Shown here: positions 7,518-15,023 of the stretch, piece after piece
How the letters are laid out: every line of letters starts with the position of its first letter
Position numbering within the stretch: the stretch's first letter is position 1
From: UBA6624 sp964343345 [NCBI: uncultured bacterium]
GTDB taxonomy: Bacteria; UBP7; UBA6624
NCBI GenBank assembly: GCA_964343345.1
Contig: CAYFJE010000011.1
Coordinates: 1 to 20,567 of the forward strand
Direction of reading: 5' to 3'
Length of the DNA stretch: 20,567 nt
Notes under the pieces: generated by a model
What the model was told of the DNA's origin: nothing
The model's database searches: none
What the model saw: only the letters and a program-made list of their open reading frames with translations
Position numbers and translations under genes: made by a program

Positions 7518-10500
7518 CTATCTTAAGTCCTTAAGTAAGGATTTTATCGCCGAATCAAGTTGAGGGTCGTTTCCACTTATTTCATCTTCTGGAGTTATCT
7601 CAATGATAATATCTGGTATTGCAGGCCCATTCTCCTGGTTCTTTCCAAGTTTGTTTCCATCAGCAACAAACCAGCCTCTGAAAGGGTATCTCATCGAAGA
7701 TCCGTCTATAAGTCCTTTTGATCCTGTTGATATCACAGCTCCCCTTGTGGGTACTCCAACGAGTTTTCCTCTGTCTAGTGTTTTTATTGCATGTGAAAAT
7801 ATTTCTGCATTGCTGTATGAGTTTTGGTTACATAATACGATGATTGGTTTTGTCCAAGAATACATCGAAAGTCTGTTTTGGGGGTATCCGAAATTCCCTT
7901 CACTTGCACCTCTTGGTACCGTATAGGCGTGTCTTTCAACCATCAGAATTTGAAGAAGCATATCTGTTGTCCATCCTCCGCCATTGTCTCTTACATCAAT
8001 AACCAACCCTTCTTTTCCATGTCCAACAGAATAAAGTTCTGCTTCGAACCTTTCCAAGCTTGGCTGGCTCATTCCTTGAATATGAACATATCCAAGTTTG
8101 CCATCAGAATCTTCTTCGGTTTTTTCTCTGTTTTTTTTCACCCATTCTTCATAAAGGGCACTTCTTATCGAATAAGAGGAAACAGGTTCTATTTCAATTA
8201 TTTTTTCTTCAACTTCACCTAAAACCTCTATTTCTATTGTTGATGCAAAATCAGGGCCTAAAGATTCTTGATTCGAATTTGTTGCTTGGAGTATTAGAGT
8301 GTGTTTTCCAGGATCTAAATCAAGTATTGTTGTTTCAACTTCTTTACCAAAATGAAGATGGTTAATGTCATGAGGAACAATTTCTCCTTTCTCAATATTT
8401 TCACCATTGATTATCAAAGAAAGATAAACATCCATTGGGTCAACCCCATGGTCAAATTGAATTTTTTCTTTAGTTCCATGTTCATGGTTATGCCCGTCAT
8501 GTATTCCTTCGTCTGACATATTTCCATGGTTCATATGTTCATCACAGTGTTCACATCCTTTCCCACCACACATAGAACACATCATTTCAGTGTTTTCATT
8601 GTCCATTTGCATTCCATGATGTGAATGGTTGTTGTGTTCATTGTGATTATGACTATTTTTCATTGGGTCTATAGGAACATTTAACGGAAGATCTAGAACT
8701 GTGCTAAAAGAAACTTCAAAAGCCCCTTTAAAAACCGATCCATTTTTTGGATAGGTGAAAAAGACTTTTGGAAGTGTTTCTTCTTTCTCTACCACTTCAA
8801 TCGTTATTGTCTTGTAGAGATTGTCGTCAATAATCTCATGTAAACCATCTGCAAGTTGAATTGTTAAGGTGTGTTCTCCTGGCTCAAGTTCAATATATCC
8901 ATATTTTTCACCCATCATGTAATGAATATGTGTTTCGTCAGCTGGGATTATCGAACCCTTCTTTGAAGGGGCATCATTTACTATCAGGTGAAAGTGACCT
9001 TTTTTTTCTGTTTTTAATCCAGCCATTTCAATTTCAAAACCAGAAACTCCAAAACCTACAAAAAGAGGAGAAGAAACCTTGTCCCCATCCTTTATGTTGG
9101 AGAACCAAACTTCATTTTTAATTACTTGATCTTCTGTCTTTCTTTCAATCGTCAAGGGTATTTGATTTGAAGATGTGTCAACTAGTAGGTTATGCATATT
9201 CTCTCCATTTAAGTCAACTTTGTTTATCTTTGTGACTATATCACCTTTTTGTAAATCAACATTATGTTTGTCGGCAGGAGTATTTTCTATTATTGATTTG
9301 ATCATTAGACCTTCTCCTTTGTATTGCCAATCAAAAAGAACACCTAATGAACCTGTGTATTCCTTGCTTTCATCCAGAGAAGGTATTCTCCCGTAATATC
9401 CAAGATGGCTTCCATTCAACTCCCCAAGCATTGAATCAATTATGTAATCAAAGTCCCTTGGATGAGCTGCATTTACTGCCCATGGAAGATATCTTTCATG
9501 AATGTCTTTCCAGTTTGCACCATGTAGATTTGGGTCATAAAAACCTCTGTACATTGTTGCCCAGGCTTCTTCGAAAACAACTTTTCTTTGCTGGACTCTG
9601 TCCAGTTTGTACCTAGCTCTAAATGATTTTTGTGAAACAGAATTTTTTGTAGGGGATGTTGAGTAAACTGTTCCTCCCGATTTTAAGTAATATATTTTTT
9701 TCTCATCGTGACCCCACCTTATTTTGCTTGGGGAATGTCCTGATGTTACTTTGGTTGCTGATCCAAAAAAACCAAAATCATTCATTGATATGGAATAAAG
9801 ATCACTTCCGTCATGGGTTCCTTTAAATACAATTCTCGACCCTTCTTTATTCAAAAGAACCTCAGTTTCACTTCCATCAAAACTGGTTGCTCTTCTTAAT
9901 CTAAATTCAATGTCTTCGAGGTCAATGTCAACCCATTTTGAATCTTCATCTCTTTCTTCCTCTTCTTTCTCCCAAAGTTCCTCTCTCTCTTCTTGGCTGA
10001 GTTCTTCATCGTTTTCCCTCAGAAAAACATACCAAATGTCTGAATACGTCGAACTTCCCCTAGGTGTAAAGCTTGTTCTTGTGCTTGAGAAAGCTAAAAC
10101 ACGCCCATTTTCACTCCATGTTGGATAAAGGTCCATGTCAGGATGCGATGATATGTTCTTTGGTTCTGTTGAGCCGTCTGCTTTTGAAATCCATACATCA
10201 GAGTTGTGTTCTATATCCTCAACACTCCATGATATCCATTCTGAATCTGGACTCCATGAAATAAAAGGCCAATCCCATCCATCTCTTAATTCGATTTCGT
10301 TTGTAATGATTTCGTCTTTATTTTCTGAATTTGGATCAAAATCTGCAACGATGAGTTTTCCATAGTCTCTAACGAATGCAATTTTTTCCCCATTTGGAGA
10401 AATTTTTGGATGATGTGTTGGATTTGAGTTATTCGTTATTGGGTATGCTTTCCATTCTTCAACCTCTCTCGTTTTTTCTTTTTCTTCAGAAGGTTCAGCT

Positions 10501-11651
10501 ATCCATATTTGTTCTGTATTACATATTTCTTTTTCAGAATTTTCAGAGCATGAATTTGAGGTAAAAAGTATTTTTTCTCCATTGTTTATCCATTGGACAT
10601 AAATTTCTTGTTCAGCGGTAAAGGTAACTCTATGGGATTCTTCTTTTTCTAAGTCTTGTAGCCATATATCTCCATCAAGAACAATAAGTAATGCATCAGA
10701 GTCACTTGGGGAAATAGAAAAAGAGGATGCTCCAGATGTTACTGTTTTCCATTCAAAGTCATTAGAAAGAGAGTCTCCGGTTACATCTATTTTTAATTCT
10801 TTTAGTTTTTCAGGACCTGTTTCAAAAAGGACAATCCCTCCTCCAATCTCCATTGTTATGAGGGTTCCATCATAAGATATGGAAGCATTCCTGGGGCCAT
10901 CTTTTTCAAAGTTCGTATGTTGTTTTGTTTTTCCTTTGAGATTCATTGAATAAAGGTTGTATGTTCCATCCTTTTCCGATATGTACCAGATTGTTTTTCC
11001 ATCAGGAGACCACATTGGAGAGTGATCGGCTCCTTCGAATTTCGTCATTAGTTTTGCATTCTTCCCTTCTTCTTTTATCCATATATCTGCATCCCCAGAC
11101 CCTCTGTAACCTTTTCTTCTTGTGCTTTCTGAACCTCTCATATAGGCAAGAGTTTTTCCATCAGGTGAGTAGGTTGGTTGGAATCCTAGGTACTCGGTAA
11201 AACGAACAGGTGTTTCTTTTGTTTCAAGGTTTATTTTGTACATTTCGTAATTTCTGTAATTTGTTTCATATCTCATGCTTGAAAAAATGATATTTTTTCC
11301 ATCGTGTGAGAAACCTGATATAAGGTCAGAACCTGACCAATATGTAAGTCTTTCTGGTTTTCCTCCTTCTTTCGATGTTATGTATATATCATCATTGCCC
11401 CATCTATCAGAAACAAAACCAATTTGATATCCGTCGGGAGACCACTTTGGAGAATGATCATATGCAGGGTGAATTGTTAACCTTTTCGCTTCTCCTCCAT
11501 TGCTGGAAACAGTCCATATGTCTCCTTGCCAACTGAAGGCAATTTCAGACCCATCCGGAGATGGAGCAGGATGCCTTGGCAGGATTGCTTCTTCTCCGTT
11601 TAATGTGAATTTAAATAATAGTAAAAACAGAAGGGCTAATGTTTGTTTCAT
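7518..11651 (-). CDS. Exported tricorn-like protease (S41B) with two inserted DUF4399-like domains
   Basis: Very large (1377 residues) bacterial tricorn-type peptidase that would degrade peptides in the periplasm or outside the cell. Order of domains: signal peptide 1-19; six-bladed TolB/PD40 propeller about 24-285 (repeated S-P-D-G-x-x-I-A-F units); seven-bladed propeller about 305-668, carrying a very acidic loop at 546-572; helical C1 domain 680-760 with S748-H749; PDZ about 765-845; two DUF4399-like Ig-type domains 849-1150; S41 core 1160-1377. The nucleophile is Ser1280 (Y-S-N-A-E-I-F), with Glu1340 in Q-E-N-G-P-A. S748, H749, S1280 and E1340 correspond to S745, H746, S965 and E1023 of Thermoplasma tricorn, so the active site looks intact. 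The inserted domains between PDZ and core are not in the archaeal enzyme. A good AAGGAG lies 11 bases before the ATG. Family and activity are firm; the role of the insertion is unknown. Confidence 0.95.
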   Translation of the reverse strand: MKQTLALLFLLLFKFTLNGEEAILPRHPAPSPDGSEIAFSWQGDIWTVSSNGGEAKRLTIHPAYDHSPKWSPDGYQIGFVSDRWGNDDIYITSKEGGKPERLTYWSGSDLISGFSHDGKNIIFSSMRYETNYRNYEMYKINLETKETPVRFTEYLGFQPTYSPDGKTLAYMRGSESTRRKGYRGSGDADIWIKEEGKNAKLMTKFEGADHSPMWSPDGKTIWYISEKDGTYNLYSMNLKGKTKQHTNFEKDGPRNASISYDGTLITMEIGGGIVLFETGPEKLKELKIDVTGDSLSNDFEWKTVTSGASSFSISPSDSDALLIVLDGDIWLQDLEKEESHRVTFTAEQEIYVQWINNGEKILFTSNSCSENSEKEICNTEQIWIAEPSEEKEKTREVEEWKAYPITNNSNPTHHPKISPNGEKIAFVRDYGKLIVADFDPNSENKDEIITNEIELRDGWDWPFISWSPDSEWISWSVEDIEHNSDVWISKADGSTEPKNISSHPDMDLYPTWSENGRVLAFSSTRTSFTPRGSSTYSDIWYVFLRENDEELSQEEREELWEKEEEERDEDSKWVDIDLEDIEFRLRRATSFDGSETEVLLNKEGSRIVFKGTHDGSDLYSISMNDFGFFGSATKVTSGHSPSKIRWGHDEKKIYYLKSGGTVYSTSPTKNSVSQKSFRARYKLDRVQQRKVVFEEAWATMYRGFYDPNLHGANWKDIHERYLPWAVNAAHPRDFDYIIDSMLGELNGSHLGYYGRIPSLDESKEYTGSLGVLFDWQYKGEGLMIKSIIENTPADKHNVDLQKGDIVTKINKVDLNGENMHNLLVDTSSNQIPLTIERKTEDQVIKNEVWFSNIKDGDKVSSPLFVGFGVSGFEIEMAGLKTEKKGHFHLIVNDAPSKKGSIIPADETHIHYMMGEKYGYIELEPGEHTLTIQLADGLHEIIDDNLYKTITIEVVEKEETLPKVFFTYPKNGSVFKGAFEVSFSTVLDLPLNVPIDPMKNSHNHNEHNNHSHHGMQMDNENTEMMCSMCGGKGCEHCDEHMNHGNMSDEGIHDGHNHEHGTKEKIQFDHGVDPMDVYLSLIINGENIEKGEIVPHDINHLHFGKEVETTILDLDPGKHTLILQATNSNQESLGPDFASTIEIEVLGEVEEKIIEIEPVSSYSIRSALYEEWVKKNREKTEEDSDGKLGYVHIQGMSQPSLERFEAELYSVGHGKEGLVIDVRDNGGGWTTDMLLQILMVERHAYTVPRGASEGNFGYPQNRLSMYSWTKPIIVLCNQNSYSNAEIFSHAIKTLDRGKLVGVPTRGAVISTGSKGLIDGSSMRYPFRGWFVADGNKLGKNQENGPAIPDIIIEITPEDEISGNDPQLDSAIKSLLKDLR
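8472..8657 (-). other. His/Cys/Met-rich, probably metal-binding insertion in the tricorn-like protease
   Basis: Residues 999-1060 of the tricorn-like protein. There are 13 His in about 60 residues, in clusters such as H-N-H-N-E-H-N-N-H-S-H-H and H-D-G-H-N-H-E-H. They flank a single Cys knuckle C1025-x2-C-x-G-x-G-C-x2-C1036, which has the spacing of a DnaJ-type zinc finger half-site. Several Met (1014, 1016, 1023, 1024, 1027, 1040, 1045) are mixed in. The segment splits the second DUF4399-like domain between its first strands and the following half. Such composition is seen in periplasmic zinc, copper or nickel sequestration tails; which metal, if any, is an inference. Confidence 0.75.
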
Positions 11652-11708
11652 TGTCTATTTTTCTCCTTTTTTTTAAGGTAGAGATTATCATACAATTCTG
11701 ATTGAAAA
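11652..11708. promoter_or_regulatory. Divergent promoter region between tricorn-like gene and rluB-like gene
   Basis: The only spacer of any size between gene starts, 57 bases. On the minus strand an AAGGAG at 11663-11668 precedes the protease ATG by 11 bases, and TATGAT (11692-11687) upstream could be its -10 element. On the plus strand TACAAT at 11691-11696 could be a -10 with a T-rich -35 about 16 bases upstream. Transcription would then begin only a few bases before the ATG at 11709, where no ribosome-binding site is seen, so the rluB-like message may be nearly leaderless. The two -10 candidates overlap, so the two promoters would compete. This is based on inspection of an A+T-rich stretch and is tentative. 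Confidence 0.35.
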
Positions 11709-12440
11709 ATGAGAATAAATAAGTATCTTTCATTATGTGGTTTAGGGTCAAGAAGAAAAGTTGAAGAATTTATAAAAGAAGAAAGGGTTAAAGTTAGGAG
11801 AAAGTCAGAAGATATGACGATTATCAAAGAGCTTTTTTTTGATGTTTCTGAAAGTGATGAGGTTTTTTTTGATGGAGAAAAAGTCAGGCCAAAAATTTAT
11901 AAATACATACTGTTAAACAAGCCAAGAGGATATCTCACAACAAAAAAAGACCCATTAAGAAGAAAGAATGTTATGGACTTGATTCCTAAAAACCTGCATC
12001 ATCTTTCTCCAGTTGGCAGGCTTGATAAAGACACTGAAGGTCTTATCATCTTGACTAACGATGGTAGTATTTATCAAAAAATATCTCATCCAAAATTCAA
12101 ATTCATTAAACATTATTTGGTCGAAGCAAAAGGAAAAGTTTCTTCTGAAAAAGTTTCTTTGATGGTAAAAGGCATGACTTATGGGAGAGAAAGGCTCAAG
12201 GCACATTCAGCAACTGTTATGGCATCTCATCAAGGAAGAACCATCATTTCTATAAAGTTGACTGAAGGAAAAAATAGAGAGATAAGAAAAATGTTTATCT
12301 TGCTTAAAAAACCAATAATTTCTCTTCAGAGAATTGCAATAGGTCCTATTTCTGACAAAAAGCTTCAAAAAGGGAAATGGAGGAACCTTAAAGATCAAGA
12401 GCTGTTGAAGCTCAAAAAGTCATTGGGGATATTGAAATGA
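11709..12440 (+). CDS. Ribosomal RNA pseudouridine synthase, RsuA/RluB/RluE/RluF family
   Basis: Isomerises a specific uridine in ribosomal RNA to pseudouridine; 243 residues, cytosolic. It has an N-terminal S4 RNA-binding domain (about 1-45, M-R-I-N-K-Y-L-S-L-C-G-L-G-S-R-R-K) and then the catalytic domain. The catalytic Asp is D106 in G-R-L-D-K-D-T-E-G, the signature of this family. Supporting motifs are L-L-N-K-P-R-G-Y at 68-75 and G-K-N-R-E-I-R-K-M-F near 195. The length and the S4 domain fit RluB or RsuA rather than RluA types, but 23S versus 16S targeting cannot be told from sequence alone. First gene of a four-gene operon; its TGA overlaps the next ATG (ATGA). Confidence 0.93.
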   Translation: MRINKYLSLCGLGSRRKVEEFIKEERVKVRRKSEDMTIIKELFFDVSESDEVFFDGEKVRPKIYKYILLNKPRGYLTTKKDPLRRKNVMDLIPKNLHHLSPVGRLDKDTEGLIILTNDGSIYQKISHPKFKFIKHYLVEAKGKVSSEKVSLMVKGMTYGRERLKAHSATVMASHQGRTIISIKLTEGKNREIRKMFILLKKPIISLQRIAIGPISDKKLQKGKWRNLKDQELLKLKKSLGILK

Positions 12441-15019
12441 AAAGCCTCTATGTAGGCTCCCCTCTTTCTGTTTGGAGTTCACTTTGGGATTTTGTCGAAC
12501 TTCATAAACAAAAAAAACCGTTGGGTGTTTCAAAAATACTCATTCCAACGAGCCATGAAAAAAGACTAATAAACAGAGAAGCTTTGAAAAGGGGAATCTC
12601 GGGAGTTTCTCCGGTTTCTTTTAGCGAGTTAGTCGAAGAAAGACTTTTTAATAATAGGTTTTTCAAAAAAGAACCTCCGGCTTTTATTGATAGAAGGGTC
12701 CTTGTTGGGGCAATAAAAAAAGAAAAAAATCTAGGTTTTGATGATTTTCTAGAAGACGAGTCAAGATTTTCTTTAGAGGAGTTAAGGAAGGCTGTTAATA
12801 GGATTTGTGAATATCTACCTTATGGTTTTGATTTTAATGAAAAAGAATCTCCTATTGTTTTTTTAACCTCAATTTGGAAAAAGGAGTGGATAAAAAACGA
12901 TTCAGAATATTTGCCAAGTTCAATAAAGATAAACATTGCTGCTGACGAAAAAGAATTCAAGGTAAACAAAGATGATTCTTTGATTGCATGTTGGGGTATC
13001 TCAAACTTGAATACTTCTCAGGAAGATTTTTTAAGACCATTAAAAGAAGGTATGAACTGGTATGTTCCAGGACCTGATCTTCTTTCGGATATAGATTCAT
13101 CTAAATATCTGAAAAGGTTAAATTCTTATTTGAACAAAAATGTTATAGACCTTGGATCTTCTAAGACAAAAATAAAAACTGTTAAATGTGGAGATTTAAT
13201 TAATTCTTTTTACAAAGCAAAAGTAGATGGTTACAAGAATCTAAGTTGCCCTGAGTTGATTTTGGATGATGTTGTTCTTATGAATTCTCTTTTGAGCAAT
13301 GTTGAAAATGAAGAAGTTCTTTTTGAAAGGCCTCTTTCATCATCGCCGTCAGGAAGAGTGTTGAGTTTTCATGAATCTAGAAAAAATAAGGATTTTATAG
13401 AGCAAAACGATTTTATTTTCAACTTGAATTCATTGAAAGTTTTTAAAACTTTGAATAATCTTTATGATTTTGATTTCGATTTTTCGAATTATGGTTTGAT
13501 TGATTTTGACAAAGATATAAAAAGATTGAAAAAAGCGGTGTTAAGCAGTATTTTGCCTCCTAAAAATATAAATTTGGAAAAGTTGAAAAAATGGATTATT
13601 TTTTGTGAAAAAAAAGTTGATGAGGTTGTTCTTTCAAGAGATATTTCAAAACTTTCCTCTAGGAAGTCAAAAAAAATCATTGAAAACCTCTTAAAGGAGA
13701 CTGGTTTTTCTCTTAGAGATCTTTTGTTTGAAAAAGATCCTGATCTTTACATGAGGTCAAAATCAAAAAACATTACAAACATGAAAAATGGAGTCATAAA
13801 TCCAAATCCTGTTGCTTTTATTGGAATTGTTGACAACAGGTTTCCAGGAAAGCTCGATTTGCCTGATTGGCAAGAGGACAAAAAAAATAAAACAGCTCTA
13901 GAAGCAATCGGCCTTCCAGACATTCAGGTTCGTATAGAAGAAGAGTCATGGAGGGCTTGGTGTTTGCAGAACAGGGGTGATTCTGGATGTTCTGTTTATT
14001 GGGACAATATTGACAATCGTGGTGAGAGACAGTTTCTAACTTCTCTGTTAGACAAGAAGTGTATTAAGGAGTCTAAATGCATGGAAATCCAAGATTCCAT
14101 TCTTCCAGTAAATCAATTTAGATTTCAAAAACAAATAAGACTTTCCTTTAAGGAGTCAATTGGAGATTTTGATTCTTGTAAGGATTGGAAAGTTGAAGGG
14201 TTGGATGAAAAAATATCATTTAGCGTTTCTGATTTCAAGAAAAATAAACCACCTTGTCTTTTTGCATATTATGTCTCTGAAAGAGGAAAGGTTCGAAGTC
14301 GAAATAAAAAAGATTCAATTTATCCAAGTCCTTTGGATGTGGGGTCTTTCATTCATGATTGTTTAGACATTCTTGGAAAAGAGTTTGATGAACATGTGGA
14401 TTACGACGAATTGGTTTTAGATGTCATGCATCGAGTTTCTATATGGCATCCTTTCAATGAAGATGTTGTAAAAAAAGGTCTTTTTAAAAGATGGAAGATG
14501 TTCTTGGTAGAGGAACTGGGTCGTTGGGAGGAGGCTGGTTTTAAAGAATCGCATCAAGAATATTCTTCATCTTCAAAATTTCTTATGTCAAGAATACCAG
14601 ATGTGGAAAAAAACTATAAAGAATTGAAGGATGTTGAAATAAGGGGAAGAATTGACAGGCTTGAGCATTATGTTTCAAGGTCTGAAAAAATAAACACAAC
14701 GATAATTGATTACAAAACTGGAATAAAAGATAATGTAGATTGGACTCAGGCATTTTTTTACAAGTATCTTTTAAAAGAAAATTGGAATTTTAAAGATTTT
14801 ATTTACAGGTATTTATTTGAAGAGTCTGACAAGGACCGTAGTTGGACCATTCATCTAAAAGATTCAAAAAGAGAAAAAATTCGTGAAGGTATTTTAAAAA
14901 GTACAGTTGATTGGAAAAAGGAGTGGAAAGAGGGGAATCTTGTTCCTTGTTGGGCGAAAGGAGAAAAACCCTGTTATTGGTGTCGAAATTTCGGAAGAGA
15001 GAAGTTTTGGAGATCTTAA
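12437..15019 (+). CDS. addB: AddB-like subunit of an AddAB helicase-nuclease
   Basis: Nuclease subunit of the double-strand-break repair enzyme AddAB, which resects DNA ends and loads RecA; 860 residues, shorter than Bacillus AddB (about 1166). The N-terminal helicase-like part has no Walker A, as in proteobacterial-type AddB, so it should not hydrolyse ATP. The C-terminal PD-(D/E)XK nuclease is visible: H640 in G-S-F-I-H-D, D740 in G-R-I-D-R-L and the D758-Y-K760 pair in I-I-D-Y-K-T-G. Cysteines C607 (P-P-C-L-F-A-Y-Y), C846 and C849 sit where AddB carries iron-sulfur ligands, but the expected last Cys is E855; C838 may replace it. The gene overlaps the pseudouridine synthase by four bases and is followed by addA after four bases. 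Partnership with the next gene is the main support for the name. Confidence 0.85.
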   Translation: MKSLYVGSPLSVWSSLWDFVELHKQKKPLGVSKILIPTSHEKRLINREALKRGISGVSPVSFSELVEERLFNNRFFKKEPPAFIDRRVLVGAIKKEKNLGFDDFLEDESRFSLEELRKAVNRICEYLPYGFDFNEKESPIVFLTSIWKKEWIKNDSEYLPSSIKINIAADEKEFKVNKDDSLIACWGISNLNTSQEDFLRPLKEGMNWYVPGPDLLSDIDSSKYLKRLNSYLNKNVIDLGSSKTKIKTVKCGDLINSFYKAKVDGYKNLSCPELILDDVVLMNSLLSNVENEEVLFERPLSSSPSGRVLSFHESRKNKDFIEQNDFIFNLNSLKVFKTLNNLYDFDFDFSNYGLIDFDKDIKRLKKAVLSSILPPKNINLEKLKKWIIFCEKKVDEVVLSRDISKLSSRKSKKIIENLLKETGFSLRDLLFEKDPDLYMRSKSKNITNMKNGVINPNPVAFIGIVDNRFPGKLDLPDWQEDKKNKTALEAIGLPDIQVRIEEESWRAWCLQNRGDSGCSVYWDNIDNRGERQFLTSLLDKKCIKESKCMEIQDSILPVNQFRFQKQIRLSFKESIGDFDSCKDWKVEGLDEKISFSVSDFKKNKPPCLFAYYVSERGKVRSRNKKDSIYPSPLDVGSFIHDCLDILGKEFDEHVDYDELVLDVMHRVSIWHPFNEDVVKKGLFKRWKMFLVEELGRWEEAGFKESHQEYSSSSKFLMSRIPDVEKNYKELKDVEIRGRIDRLEHYVSRSEKINTTIIDYKTGIKDNVDWTQAFFYKYLLKENWNFKDFIYRYLFEESDKDRSWTIHLKDSKREKIREGILKSTVDWKKEWKEGNLVPCWAKGEKPCYWCRNFGREKFWRS

Positions 15020-15023
15020 GTTC

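Noticed and set aside
7603-11200. Many plus-strand open frames of 60-114 codons across the tricorn gene
   Set aside because: They are antisense shadows of a single strongly supported minus-strand gene; none has motifs or a ribosome-binding site.
14907-15023. Longer addA start adding 39 residues
   Set aside because: It lies wholly inside addB, reads as basic filler, and ATG 15024 has GGAG and the normal Walker A distance.
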